A stretch of DNA of 64,000 nt from Streptomyces antarcticus (GCF_026627255.1 NZ_JAPNLM010000001.1:310001-374000); one strand, 5' to 3'; positions 33,027-42,868 are shown, counted from the first letter of the stretch. Notes: generated from the sequence alone by a model not told the origin. Numbers and translations are program-made.

Positions 33027-33710
33027 GTGCACTCCAGCCCACCTTTCAATGCCCCCGCCGCGCGTCGTCTCCGCGCGGCCCTGGGCATGGCGCCCGGCCA
33101 CGTCGCCTATGGCCTGCGCGCCCAGTACGGACTGCTTGTCGCGCCCGAGACCGTGATGGCCTGGGAACGTGGCGAGATTTCGCCCACCTCCGCCGAGCTG
33201 ACGGCTCTCGCCGGTGTCCTGTGGTGTTCCCCCGGGGAGCTGATCGCAGAGCCGGTCAGTCTTCGCGAACACCGGATATCCAGGGGGCTGGCCGCCGAGG
33301 AGCTGGCCCGGCGGGTCGGCCTGGAGGCGAGCGCGTACCAGAAGATGGAGGACGCCGGACGCTGGAAGGGCAACGAGCGCCAGTCCGCGGCCCTCGCGCT
33401 GGTGCTGGGGCTGACGCTGGCCCAGTTCGTGACGGCCACGGGCAAGGACGAGGAGCTCGCCGAGGTGCTGCGCAGCGCGGTCACCACGCGCTGGCAGGCG
33501 TACGTGAAACCGCTGTCGAAACTGCTGCCGATCCCCCGGCCCCACCTGGAGCGGGTACTGGAGCGGCTGTACGGGGACTACCAGTCCCGGATGGTGGCGA
33601 CCCTGAGCTGGGGCGGCGCCGAGGGCTCGGCGGGGGCGGGCGACGCGGGCCGGGAGTTCCTGGCCGAGATCGTCGGGCGGTTCTGGGACCTCGCGGGGCG
33701 TGCGGCGTAG
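33027..33710 (+). CDS. XRE-like helix-turn-helix DNA-binding protein
   Basis: A 227-residue protein with two Cro/XRE-type HTH segments: one near residues 15-65 (including VMAWERGEISPTSAELTALAGVLW) and one near 75-125 (LAAEELARRVGLEASAYQKME). A helical C-terminal region with a YGDYQSRMVATLSWGG stretch follows. I chose the GTG at 33027 because the sequence resembles, from memory, streptomycete homologues starting with V-H-x-S; the GTG at 33018 is possible. There is no strong ribosome-binding site. It is convergent with pfkA. Targets are unknown. Confidence 0.75.
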   Translation: MHSSPPFNAPAARRLRAALGMAPGHVAYGLRAQYGLLVAPETVMAWERGEISPTSAELTALAGVLWCSPGELIAEPVSLREHRISRGLAAEELARRVGLEASAYQKMEDAGRWKGNERQSAALALVLGLTLAQFVTATGKDEELAEVLRSAVTTRWQAYVKPLSKLLPIPRPHLERVLERLYGDYQSRMVATLSWGGAEGSAGAGDAGREFLAEIVGRFWDLAGRAA

Positions 33711-33743
33711 GACACATCCGGGCGGCCCCGGCCCTGCGGCGAT

Positions 33744-33782
33744 CGGCCCCGGCCCGTCCCGGGAGGGAGCGGACCGGGGCCG
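33744..33782. terminator. Bidirectional terminator between XRE gene and pfkA
   Basis: Thirteen-bp arms CGGCCCCGGCCCG and CGGACCGGGGCCG pair with one mismatch around a 13-base loop, between two convergent genes. Confidence 0.65.
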
Positions 33783-33852
33783 TTCGGCCGCGCAAGAGGG
33801 GTCGGAGGTCCCGGACGGTCCCGCGCCGCGGGACAACGGGACCGGGCCGCGT

Positions 33853-34878
33853 CTAGAACACCGACTCGGCCTCGTACATCCGCTCCTCGGGCACGGTCTT
33901 CAGCTCGGTGACCGCGTGGGCCAGCGGGGCCATCACGATGTCCGTGCCGCGCAGGGCGGTCATGTTGCCGAACTCGCCGCGGTGGACGGCCTCCACCGCG
34001 TGCCAGCCGAAGCGGGTCGCGAGGACGCGGTCGTAGGCGGTGGGCGTGCCGCCGCGCTGGACGTGGCCGAGGATGACCGGGCGCGCCTCCTTGCCCAGGC
34101 GCCGCTCCAGCTCGACGGCGAGGCGGTTGCCGATGCCGGCGAAGCGCTCGTGGCCGTACTGGTCGATCGCCCCCTTCTCGTACGGCATGGAGCCCTCGGC
34201 CGGGTGCGCGCCCTCGGCGACGCAGATCACGGCGAACTTCTTCCCGCGGGCGAAGCGCTCCTCCACCATCTTCACCAGGGCGTCCACCTCGAAGTCGCGC
34301 TCCGGCAGACAGATGCCGTGGGCGCCGCCGGCCATGCCGGACTCCAGCGCGATCCAGCCGGCGTGGCGGCCCATGACCTCGACGACCATCACGCGCTGGT
34401 GCGACTCGGCGGTGGTCTTGAGGCGGTCGATGGCCTCCGTGGCGACCATGACGGCGGTGTCGAAGCCGAAGGTGCGGTCGGTGGAGGAGATGTCGTTGTC
34501 GATGGTCTTCGGTACGCCGACGACCGGCATCCCGGCGTCCGACAGCATCCGGGCGGCGGTCAGGGTGCCCTCGCCGCCGATCGGGATGAGGGCGTCGATG
34601 CCGTAGCGCGTGGCCAGTTCCTGCGCGTTCTCGGCGGCCTCGTGGAGGCGGGCGCGCTCCATGCGGGCCGAACCGAGGATCGTGCCGCCGCGGGCGAGGA
34701 TGCCGCTGACGGCGTTGATGTCGAGGGGGCGGAAGTTGCCGTCGAGGAGGCCCTTGAAGCCGTCCTCGAAGCCGATGATCTCGTCCCCGTGCCCGACTGC
34801 GGCGCGGTGTACGACCGACCGGATGACAGCGTTGAGGCCCGGACAGTCGCCGCCCGCGGTGAGAACTCCGATACGCAT
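33853..34878 (-). CDS. pfkA: 6-phosphofructokinase (ATP type)
   Basis: A 341-residue glycolytic kinase making fructose 1,6-bisphosphate. The N-terminal MRIGVLTAGGDCPGLNAVIR and KTIDND motifs are present. The nucleotide site reads GGEGTL: glycine occupies the position that separates ATP enzymes from PPi enzymes, which have Asp there. Length equals the S. coelicolor PfkA enzymes as I recall them. The ATG at 34878 begins the conserved N-terminus. It is divergent from pta-ackA-pyk, so upper and lower glycolysis/overflow genes share an upstream region. Confidence 0.95.
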   Translation of the reverse strand: MRIGVLTAGGDCPGLNAVIRSVVHRAAVGHGDEIIGFEDGFKGLLDGNFRPLDINAVSGILARGGTILGSARMERARLHEAAENAQELATRYGIDALIPIGGEGTLTAARMLSDAGMPVVGVPKTIDNDISSTDRTFGFDTAVMVATEAIDRLKTTAESHQRVMVVEVMGRHAGWIALESGMAGGAHGICLPERDFEVDALVKMVEERFARGKKFAVICVAEGAHPAEGSMPYEKGAIDQYGHERFAGIGNRLAVELERRLGKEARPVILGHVQRGGTPTAYDRVLATRFGWHAVEAVHRGEFGNMTALRGTDIVMAPLAHAVTELKTVPEERMYEAESVF

Positions 34879-35255
34879 CGTGCTGTGTCTCCTGCTCCTG
34901 GTCGTACCTGGCCTTCCGCGTGCGGGCGGACGGCCGTACATATGAAGGGCGTATTGATGAAGCGTGTCCGATTCTTCCACGTACCCGGGGTGCGGCGCGC
35001 TCTGTGCCACACCGGTCCGAGGGCCTTTCGACCCCTCTGGGCAGGCCCTTTTCCCGGCGGGCGTCCTATCCAGCCGCAGAGGTATCGTCAAGGGGGCAAG
35101 CCCTCACCAACCGGGTCAATCACGCCGTGGACCCGCTCGACCCGCTCGACCCGCTCGGCGGCCGCCGCGGTGGGGCGGTGCCCGCACCAGCATCCGCGTC
35201 CGCTCGCGCTCGCGCTTTCGGACGGACCAGCCACAGACATGGACGGAGAGCACGC
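34879..35255. other. Divergent intergenic region pfkA-pta with 9-bp triplet repeat
   Basis: The 377 bp hold no convincing gene. At 35130-35156 the unit GACCCGCTC occurs three times in tandem. Promoters for pfkA and pta should lie here, but no clear -10/-35 pair was identified. Confidence 0.4.
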
Positions 35256-37340
35256 GTGACGCGCAGCGTGTACGTGACCGGTATCGAGCGGGGGGACGGC
35301 CGCCAGGTCGTCGAGCTGGGGATCATGGAGCTGCTGACCCGGCAGACGGGCCGGGTCGGCGTGTACCGCCCCCTGCTCCATGACAGCCCCGACCGGCTCT
35401 TCGACCTCCTCAAGGCCCGGTACCGGATCGACCAGGACGCTTCGACGGCCTACGGCATGGAGTACCAGCAGGCCTCGGCCATCCTGGCCGAGAAGGGCAC
35501 CGACGAGCTGGTGTCGCAGCTGGTGGACCGCTACCACCGGGTGGCCCGGGACTACGAGGTCATGCTGGTCCTCGGCACCGACTACGCCAACACCAACCTG
35601 CCCGACGAGCTCGCACTGAACGCCCGCCTCGCCAACGAGCTGGGCGCGGTCGTCGTCCCCGTCGTGGGCGGCACCAGGCACGCCGCCGAGGCCGTCCGCT
35701 CCGAGGCGCGCAACGCCTACCGCGCGTACGAGTCGCTGGGCTGCCACGTCGTCGCGATGATCGTCAACCGGGTGGCCGCCGAGGACCGCGAGCCGATCGC
35801 CGAGCGGCTGGCCGCCCGCCTCCCGGTCCCCTGCTACGTGCTGCCGGACGACAAGTCCCTGTCGGCCCCGACCGTCGCCCAGATCACCCGGGCGCTCGGC
35901 GGTGAGGTGCTCCTCGGTGACGAGGCCGGGCTGGCCCGCGACGCGCTGGACTTCGTCTTCGGCGGCGCCATGCTGCCGAACTTCCTGAACGCCCTGACGC
36001 CCGGCTGCCTGGTCGTCACCCCCGGGGACCGCTCCGACCTGGTCATCGGCGCCCTGGCCGCCCACACCTCGGGCACCCCGCCGATCGCCGGCGTACTGCT
36101 GACCCTGAACGAGCGCCCGGGCCCGGCCATCCTGACGCTGGCCTCCAAGCTCGCCCCGGGCACCCCGGTCGTCTCGGTCGCCGGGAACAGCTTCCCCACC
36201 GCGGCCGAACTCTTCTCGCTGCAGAGCCGGTTGAACTCGGCCACCCCGCGCAAGCTGGAGACCGCGCTCGGCCTCTTCGAGCGGCACGTGGACACCGCCG
36301 AGCTGCGCGACCTGCTGTCGGTGGCCCGCTCGGAGCGCGTCACCCCGATGATGTTCGAGCACGAGCTGCTGGAGCGGGCCCGCTCCGAGCGCCGCCGCGT
36401 GGTCCTTCCCGAGGGGACCGAGGAGCGCGTGCTGCGCGCCGCGGACGTGGTGCTGCGCCGGGGGGTCTGCGACCTGACCCTGCTGGGCGAGGAGCCGGTG
36501 ATCCTGAAGAAGGCCGCCGACCTCGGCATCGACATCTCGGCCGCGCAGCTCATCGACCCGGCGAAGTCCCCGCTGCGGGAACGGTTCGCCGCCTATTACG
36601 CCCAGGCCCGCGCCCACAAGGGCATGACCGTCGAGCTCGCCCACGACGTGGTCACCGACGTGAACTACTTCGGCACCCTGATGGTGCAGGAGGGCCTGGC
36701 CGACGGCATGGTCTCCGGCTCGGTGCACTCCACTGCGGCGACCATCCGCCCGGCTTTCGAGATCATCAAGACAAAGCCGGAGGCGTCCATCGTCTCCTCG
36801 GTGTTCTTCATGTGCCTGGCCGACCGGGTCCTCGTCTACGGGGACTGCGCGGTCAACCCGGACCCCGACGCCGAGCAGCTCGCGGACATCGCCGTCCAGT
36901 CGGCCGCCACCGCCGCCGCCTTCGGCGTCGAGCCGCGGATCGCGATGCTGTCGTACTCGACCGGCACCTCGGGCTCGGGCGCGGACGTGGACAAGGTCCG
37001 CAAGGCCACCGAGCTCGTCCGGGCGCAGCGCCCGGACCTGGCCGTCGAGGGCCCGATCCAGTACGACGCGGCCGTGGAGCCCTCGGTCGCCGCGACCAAG
37101 CTGCCCGGGTCCGACGTGGCCGGGCGGGCGACCGTGCTGATCTTCCCCGACCTCAACACGGGGAACAACACGTACAAGGCCGTGCAGCGCTCGGCGGGCG
37201 CCGTCGCGGTCGGCCCCGTGCTCCAGGGTCTGCGCAAGCCGGTCAACGACCTCTCGCGCGGCGCGCTGGTGCAGGACATCGTCACCACCGTGGCCATCAC
37301 CGCCATCCAGGCGCAGGGCGCGCCGGCGCCCACCGCCTGA
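35256..37340 (+). CDS. pta: Phosphate acetyltransferase, long form
   Basis: A 694-residue enzyme interconverting acetyl-CoA and acetyl phosphate. It has an N-terminal BioD-like P-loop-derived domain, a central DRTGG domain (about residues 210-320), and a C-terminal catalytic PTA domain from about 370 (RRVVLPEGTEERVLRAADV through PDLNTGNNTYKAVQRSAGA). The GTG at 35256 follows GGAGAG. It precedes ackA by 39 bp in the same direction. Together they convert acetyl-CoA to acetate and ATP. Confidence 0.95.
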   Translation: MTRSVYVTGIERGDGRQVVELGIMELLTRQTGRVGVYRPLLHDSPDRLFDLLKARYRIDQDASTAYGMEYQQASAILAEKGTDELVSQLVDRYHRVARDYEVMLVLGTDYANTNLPDELALNARLANELGAVVVPVVGGTRHAAEAVRSEARNAYRAYESLGCHVVAMIVNRVAAEDREPIAERLAARLPVPCYVLPDDKSLSAPTVAQITRALGGEVLLGDEAGLARDALDFVFGGAMLPNFLNALTPGCLVVTPGDRSDLVIGALAAHTSGTPPIAGVLLTLNERPGPAILTLASKLAPGTPVVSVAGNSFPTAAELFSLQSRLNSATPRKLETALGLFERHVDTAELRDLLSVARSERVTPMMFEHELLERARSERRRVVLPEGTEERVLRAADVVLRRGVCDLTLLGEEPVILKKAADLGIDISAAQLIDPAKSPLRERFAAYYAQARAHKGMTVELAHDVVTDVNYFGTLMVQEGLADGMVSGSVHSTAATIRPAFEIIKTKPEASIVSSVFFMCLADRVLVYGDCAVNPDPDAEQLADIAVQSAATAAAFGVEPRIAMLSYSTGTSGSGADVDKVRKATELVRAQRPDLAVEGPIQYDAAVEPSVAATKLPGSDVAGRATVLIFPDLNTGNNTYKAVQRSAGAVAVGPVLQGLRKPVNDLSRGALVQDIVTTVAITAIQAQGAPAPTA

Positions 37341-37379
37341 CCTCTCCCCCCTCCGTCCGCGACAAGGAAAGACCCCACC

Positions 37380-38594
37380 GTGACCGCATCGCGCGTACTC
37401 GTCCTCAACTCCGGCTCCTCGTCGGTCAAGTACCAGCTCCTCGACATGGCGGACCGGTCCCGCCTCGCCGTCGGCCTGGTGGAGCGGATCGGGGAGGAGA
37501 CCTCCCGTCTCGTCCACGAGCCGCTGACCGGCCCCGGCGCCGCCGGCGGCAGGCGCGAGCAGCTCGGGCCGATCGCCGACCACGGGGCGGCGCTGCGGGC
37601 CGTCGCGGCGGAGCTGGCGGCCGACGGGCTGGGGCTGGACTCCCCCGAACTGGCGGCCGTGGGCCACCGGGTGGTGCACGGCGGTACGAAGTTCACCCGG
37701 CCGACCGTGATCGACGACACGGTGCTGGCGGAGATCCGCAGCCTGATCCCGCTGGCCCCGCTGCACAACCCGGCGAACGTGACGGGCATCGAGGTGGCGC
37801 GGGAGCTGCGCGCGGACCTCCCCCAGGTGGCCGTCTTCGACACCGCCTTCCACGCGACGATCCCGGAGTACGCGGCCCGGTACGCGATCGACGCCGCGAC
37901 CGCCGACAAGTACGCCATCCGGCGGTACGGCTTCCACGGCACCTCCCACGCGTACGTCTCGCGGGCGACGGCCGGGCTGCTCGGCAAGGCCCCGGAGGAG
38001 GTCAACGTGATCGTGCTGCACCTGGGCAACGGCGCCTCCGCGTCGGCGGTCCGGGGCGGGGTCTGCGTGGAGACCTCGATGGGCCTGACCCCGCTGGAGG
38101 GCCTGGTCATGGGTACGCGTTCCGGCGACCTGGACCCGGCGGTGGTCTTCCACCTGGCGCGGGTGGGCGGCCTCTCGGTGGATGAGATCGATTCGCTCCT
38201 GAACAAGAAGAGCGGTCTGCTGGGCATGTGCGGGGACAACGACATGCGCGAGGTGCTGCGGCGGGCGGGCGAGGGCGACGAGGCCGCGGCCCTGGCCTTC
38301 GCGGCGTACGTCCACCGGCTGAAGAAGTACATCGGGGCCTATTCGGCGGTGCTCGGCCGGGTGGACGCGGTGGCGTTCACTGCCGGGGTCGGCGAGAACG
38401 CCCACCAGGTCCGCGAAGCTGCGGTGGACGGCCTGGCCGAGCTGGGCCTCGCGCTGGACCTGGAGGCCAATGCCGCGCGCTCCCCGGAGCCGCGGCTGGT
38501 CTCGGCGGAGTACGCCCGGGTGGCCGTGGCCGTGGTCCCGACGGATGAGGAACTGGAGATCGCCACCCAGGCGTACGCGCTGGTTACTCAGTAG
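37380..38594 (+). CDS. ackA: Acetate kinase
   Basis: A 404-residue acetate kinase interconverting acetyl phosphate plus ADP and acetate plus ATP. It shows the N-terminal VLVLNSGSSSVKYQL phosphate motif, HRVVHGG, FHGTSHAYV, HLGNGASASAV and the FTAGVGENA adenine-loop motif. The GTG start has AAGGAAAG upstream. It follows pta as an operon. Confidence 0.97.
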   Translation: MTASRVLVLNSGSSSVKYQLLDMADRSRLAVGLVERIGEETSRLVHEPLTGPGAAGGRREQLGPIADHGAALRAVAAELAADGLGLDSPELAAVGHRVVHGGTKFTRPTVIDDTVLAEIRSLIPLAPLHNPANVTGIEVARELRADLPQVAVFDTAFHATIPEYAARYAIDAATADKYAIRRYGFHGTSHAYVSRATAGLLGKAPEEVNVIVLHLGNGASASAVRGGVCVETSMGLTPLEGLVMGTRSGDLDPAVVFHLARVGGLSVDEIDSLLNKKSGLLGMCGDNDMREVLRRAGEGDEAAALAFAAYVHRLKKYIGAYSAVLGRVDAVAFTAGVGENAHQVREAAVDGLAELGLALDLEANAARSPEPRLVSAEYARVAVAVVPTDEELEIATQAYALVTQ

Positions 38595-38605
38595 TCACTT
38601 TGGAC

Positions 38606-38628
38606 TTTCCGCCAGACGGAATATTCCG
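38606..38628 (+). promoter_or_regulatory. Overlapping inverted repeats before pyruvate kinase
   Basis: The perfect 12-bp palindrome CGGAATATTCCG (38617-38628) overlaps a second repeat, TTCCG-N5-CGGAA (38607-38621). A TAGGAT -10-like box (38645-38650) lies seven bases before the pyk ATG, so the pyk transcript may be nearly leaderless. A repressor or activator site is likely. Confidence 0.5.
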
Positions 38629-38657
38629 CTGCGAAACAAACCGATAGGATCCGCTCC

Positions 38658-40088
38658 ATGCGCCGTTCCAAAATCGTCTGCACCCTGGGCCCCGCCGTCG
38701 ACTCGTATGACCAGCTGAAGCTGCTCATCGAGGCAGGTATGAACGTGGCCCGATTCAACTTCAGCCACGGTTCCCAGGCAGAACACCAGGAGCGGTACGA
38801 CCGCGTCCGGAAGGTGTCCGAGGACACCGGCCGCGCCGTGGGCGTCCTCGCCGACCTCCAGGGCCCGAAGATCCGTCTGGAGACCTTCGCCGAGGGCCCC
38901 GTCGAGCTGGTGCGCGGTGACGAGTTCACCATCACCACCGAGGACGTCCCGGGTGACAAGTCCATCTGCGGCACCACCTACAAGGGCCTGCCGGGCGACG
39001 TCTCCAAGGGCGACCAGATCCTGATCAACGACGGCAACGTCGAGCTCCGGGTGACCGAGGTCGACGGCTCGCGCGTCAAGACCATCGTCATCGAGGGCGG
39101 TGTCATCTCGGACCACAAGGGCATCAACCTGCCGGGTGCCGCCGTCAACGTCCCCGCCCTGTCGGAGAAGGACGTCGACGACCTCCGTTTCGCCCTGCGG
39201 ATGGGCTGCGACATGGTCGCCCTGTCCTTCGTCCGCGACGCCGATGACGTCAAGGACGTCCACAAGGTGATGGACGAGGTCGGCCGCCGGGTCCCCGTCA
39301 TCGCCAAGGTGGAGAAGCCGCAGGCCGTCGAGAACATGGCGGCCGTGGTGGACGCCTTCGACGCCGTCATGGTGGCCCGCGGCGACCTGGCCGTCGAGTA
39401 CCCGCTCGAGAAGGTCCCGATGGTCCAGAAGCGACTCATCGAGATGTGCCGCCGCAACGCCAAGCCGGTGATCGTCGCGACCCAGATGATGGAGTCGATG
39501 ATCACCAACTCCCGCCCGACGCGCGCGGAGGCGTCCGACGTCGCCAACGCGATCCTCGACGGCGCGGACGCGGTCATGCTGTCCGCCGAGTCCTCCGTGG
39601 GCGCGTACCCGATCGAGACCGTCAAGACGATGTCGAAGATCGTCACGGCGGCCGAGGAGGAGCTCCTCTCCAAGGGCCTGCAGCCGCTGGTCCCGGGCAA
39701 GAAGCCCCGTACGCAGGGCGGCGCCGTCGCCCGCGCCGCGTGCGAGATCGCGGACTTCCTCGACGCGAAGTCGCTGGTCGCCTTCACGCAGTCCGGTGAC
39801 ACCGCCCGCCGGCTCTCGCGCTACCGCGCGTCCCAGCCGATCCTGGCCTTCACCACCGACCAGGGCACCCGCAACCAGCTCACGCTGAGCTGGGGCGTCG
39901 AGTCGTACGTCGTCCCGCACGTGGACAACACCGACGCGATGGTCGACATCGTGGACGCGGAGCTGCTCAAGCTCAACCGCCACAACCAGGGCGACACCAT
40001 GATCATCACGGCCGGCTCGCCCCCCGGCGTCCCGGGCACGACCAACATGGTCCGCGTCCACCACCTGGGCGGCGACGCGAGCGCCTGA
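38658..40088 (+). CDS. pyk: Pyruvate kinase
   Basis: A 476-residue enzyme of the last glycolytic step, making pyruvate and ATP from phosphoenolpyruvate. Motifs include RRSKIVCTLGPAVDSY at the N-terminus, NFSHGS, the active-site segment VIAKVEKPQAVEN, MVARGDLAVE, and ATQMMESM. It has its own upstream region with a palindrome and is followed by a very strong terminator. It resembles the actinobacterial Pyk2 by position next to ackA. Confidence 0.97.
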   Translation: MRRSKIVCTLGPAVDSYDQLKLLIEAGMNVARFNFSHGSQAEHQERYDRVRKVSEDTGRAVGVLADLQGPKIRLETFAEGPVELVRGDEFTITTEDVPGDKSICGTTYKGLPGDVSKGDQILINDGNVELRVTEVDGSRVKTIVIEGGVISDHKGINLPGAAVNVPALSEKDVDDLRFALRMGCDMVALSFVRDADDVKDVHKVMDEVGRRVPVIAKVEKPQAVENMAAVVDAFDAVMVARGDLAVEYPLEKVPMVQKRLIEMCRRNAKPVIVATQMMESMITNSRPTRAEASDVANAILDGADAVMLSAESSVGAYPIETVKTMSKIVTAAEEELLSKGLQPLVPGKKPRTQGGAVARAACEIADFLDAKSLVAFTQSGDTARRLSRYRASQPILAFTTDQGTRNQLTLSWGVESYVVPHVDNTDAMVDIVDAELLKLNRHNQGDTMIITAGSPPGVPGTTNMVRVHHLGGDASA

Positions 40089-40123
40089 CCCGGCCCGCAC
40101 CCGCCTGACTCTGCCGCACAGAG

Positions 40124-40175
40124 GCCGAGGGCGGCGCCCCGGATCCCTCGAGGATCCCGGGGCGCCGCCCTCGGC
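40124..40175 (+). terminator. Strong intrinsic terminator after pyk
   Basis: An arm of about 23 bp (GCCGAGGGCGGCGCCCCGG then ATCC) pairs almost perfectly with its complement around CTCGA, followed by GCGTTT. The decayed toxin-like gene starts right after it. Confidence 0.85.
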
Positions 40176-40195
40176 GCGTTTCTAGCTACCGATGA

Positions 40196-42316
40196 TGGGA
40201 GCAGGAGTACGCCGCCCACCTCACGCCGCGCAACGCGATCGTCAAAGCCGAGGTCGCCGCGGCCGCCGAGGCCCGCAAGGCCACCGAGGCGATGATCGAG
40301 TCGCTCGGCCAGGCCTGGCTCGCCGATCAGATCCTGACCTGGCAGAAGTACTGGACCGGCAAGCCGACCACCACGTGGAATTATCCCGGCGCCGCCGCGT
40401 TCCCCAAGGCCAACACGGACCTGGCGACCGCGCGCACCAAGGCGGCCGACCATGCGAAGATCGCCGCCACCGCCTCGACCGCGGCCAAGTCGGCCGCCGA
40501 CAAGGCCGGGGCCGCGCAGACCAGCGCGTGGACCATTGCGGATGGCGCGAAGACCCCCCGGGGCCGCGGTCTGCTGTTCGCCCAGCAGTCGGTCCAGGTC
40601 GCCAAGGCTTCGGCCGCCGCGAAGGCCGCGCTGACCGCGTCGAACGCCGCCAAGGCCACCGTCGCCGACAGCAAGACCCTCTACGCGCTGGCGCAGACCC
40701 AGTCGCACGCCCTGAACGCCGAGTTCCGACGGGTGGCCGCCCAGGAGGCCGCCGCCCAGGCCAAGGCCGCCGCGACTTCGGCCGCCGCCCAGGCGAAGGC
40801 CGCCGCGGACAACGCCGCCAAGGCCGCGCAGACCAAGGCCGAGACCGCGCAGGAGACCGCGCGCAAGGCCGCGGGAACGGCCAAGGCCGAGCGCGCGAAG
40901 GCCGAGAAGGAAAAGGCCACCGCGGCGTCGGAGCGCCAGAAGTCCGCCGCCGAACGCGTCAAGGCCCAGGCGGCCGAGCAGCGCGCGGCGAACGAACGAG
41001 AGACGGCGGGGCACGCGCGTACCGCCGCACAGGGCTCCGTGGCGACGGCCTGGGAGGAGGTGCAGAAGGCGGAAGGCGCCGAGCGCCGGGCCACCGATGC
41101 GCGGGATAGGGCGACGGAGGCCGAACGCAACAAGCAGGCCACGGCCTCGCGCGCCGCCTCCCTCGAAGCTGCTGCTGCCGCCAACGTCGGCACGGCGGCG
41201 GCGGCCACAGCCACCCGGAACGCGGCCACGGCCGCACGCGGAGCCGCCAACGAGGCGGCGACCGCCGCGACCGCGGCCCGTGAGGCGGCTGACGAAGCGG
41301 GCACAGCCGCAGTCAGCTCCCGCGCCGCCGCGATCCGCGCCGAAGGCGCCGCCGAGCGGTCTGCTGCGGCCACGAACAAGGCCTGGGCCGCGTACGAGAC
41401 CACGACCGCGGCCGCCGCGACCTCACATGCCGCCGCCGCCGATGCCATCGACGCCTCCGACGCGGCTTCGGGGAACGCCGCCAAGGCCGAGACCGACGCG
41501 AAGGCTGCGCAGGCTGCGTCGCTCAAGGCGAGCACGGAGGCCGCAGCCGCCCGTACCGAGTCGATCAAGACCGCGGCCTGGTCGGCCGTCACCGCCGGAC
41601 ACGCCTACGCCACCAGCCAGGCGGCCTCGGCCGCCCGCGACTCGGCGGCCCAGGCCGTCCAGCCGGCCAACACGGCCATCGCGATGGGCACCCCCTATCG
41701 GGAGACTGACTCCGCGGCGGCCTTCGCCGTCCTGGTCGGCCAGTCGTCCAAGACCCACGCCGAGCAGCAGGCCGCTGCGGCCACCGCCAAGGCGAACGAG
41801 GCCACCAAGGCCGCGGCCGACGCGAAGGCATCGTCGAGAAGGTGCGCAAGAGCGGGCCGTCGGTTGCATTCTGCTTCGTGAAGCCGAAGTCCCTCGCCGG
41901 ACCGGCGAGGTTCGCCATGAGCACGGCAGGAGCAGCGGCGCAGAACGACGTGCCCGAGCCGCCGTGCCTGAAGGCCGTTTCAGGTGGCCCCAACCTGAAG
42001 ACCCACTTCCGTGACCACAAGGGATTGGCCGAGGCGGTGCTCGGCAAGAAGTACGGGAAGTGGGAGACGGCCGAGGGCGGCGACCAATACCTCAAGGACA
42101 TGTTCGAGCTGGTGACCACGCAGCGCCTCAAGTACAAGGGAGTCGGAAAGCTCCACAAGGCGGACCACGACGGTCAGCACTCGGACAAGCTCATCTTCGA
42201 AGGCGAAGGAGTTACTCTGGTCCTCAAGCTGGACGGTGAGTTCCAGACCGCTGGAGTCAGGCAAGGGCATGGCCGGCGAAATCACCATTGACGGCAAGAG
42301 GCTGGGGTCATCTTGA
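40196..42316 (+). pseudogene. Decayed Ala-rich polymorphic-toxin-like gene (5' truncated, two frameshifts)
   Basis: Coding sense begins abruptly just after an in-frame TGA at 40193 (WEQEYAAHLTPRNAIV), with no start codon, ribosome-binding site or signal peptide. About 530 residues of Ala-rich coiled coil (AKAAATSAAAQAKAA types) run to about 41,829. There the frame shifts, consistent with one lost base. A distinct domain of lower alanine content then reads in the next frame (KPKSLAGPAR, KTHFRDHKGLAEAVLGKKYG, LHKADHDGQHSDKLIF). An extra base near 42,250 restores the first frame, which ends in a TGA at 42314 overlapping the TTG of the next gene. A long secreted coiled coil with a variable C-terminal domain and an adjacent small gene is the polymorphic toxin layout; the toxin family was not recognised. 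Confidence 0.65.
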
Positions 42317-42840
42317 CGGACATCACCCTCCTCTTCGCCACCTTGGGCCACACGGTTGTCAGCGACATCCAGGTGCCCGGGTACATCGACAGGGACGGTC
42401 CGATTCCCCAGTTCGTCCCCCTGCCCAGGACCTTCTACCTGGTGAGGGAGAAGGACTACGTCCAGTTCGACGCACCCCTGTCACAGGACTTCCTGACGTT
42501 CCGCATCGTGGAACAGCCGACACCTCCCGAGAACCTTGACGAGGACGAGGAGTTCGCCACCAGTTCCTACGACCGGCTGTTCCTCTCCGAGGACCTGTCC
42601 TCGTTCGCGGTCACACGGATCAGGTGCCTCGTCAGCGACGGGCCGTCTTCCGGAGAAGTCCTCGTCAAATGCGCCGAGTTCGAATTCGAGAACTCGTCGT
42701 ACCTGTTCGCGGACCCGCGCAACCTCTTCGGAATCCGACTCGCGGGGCACGGAGCGTACGACCGCTGGAAGGCTTGGGCAGAGAACCCCGAAGCGCCCGA
42801 TGGCACGCTCCGAGAAGTCGTCTGGACACCTGGCAGCTGA
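42313..42840 (+). CDS. Putative immunity protein, family not recognised
   Basis: A 175-residue acidic, soluble protein (MTDITLLFATLGHTVVSDIQ...) with no signal peptide or membrane segment. Its TTG start overlaps the stop of the decayed toxin-like gene (TTGA), the coupling usual for toxin-immunity pairs. Base composition is less GC-rich than the surrounding core genes, suggesting transfer. No family was recognised. Apart from context, acidity and small size, nothing proves an immunity role. It is intact although its partner is broken. Confidence 0.6.
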   Translation: MTDITLLFATLGHTVVSDIQVPGYIDRDGPIPQFVPLPRTFYLVREKDYVQFDAPLSQDFLTFRIVEQPTPPENLDEDEEFATSSYDRLFLSEDLSSFAVTRIRCLVSDGPSSGEVLVKCAEFEFENSSYLFADPRNLFGIRLAGHGAYDRWKAWAENPEAPDGTLREVVWTPGS

Positions 42841-42868
42841 CTGCCCGGGCCCCTCGGCCGACGGATGA

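Noticed and set aside
35088..38405. A very long minus-strand open frame across pta and ackA
   Set aside because: It covers well-supported plus-strand genes with complete catalytic motifs. The antisense translation is low complexity.
40700..41400. Repeat or CRISPR-like structure in the Ala-rich region
   Set aside because: Short similar codon runs come from Ala/Lys/Glu-rich coiled coil, not from spaced direct repeats.
40292..41881. Reading the Ala-rich frame as a complete 529-residue protein
   Set aside because: Coding sense continues upstream of that ATG without a start, and the C-terminus is out of frame with the downstream domain. It is better treated as part of a decayed gene.
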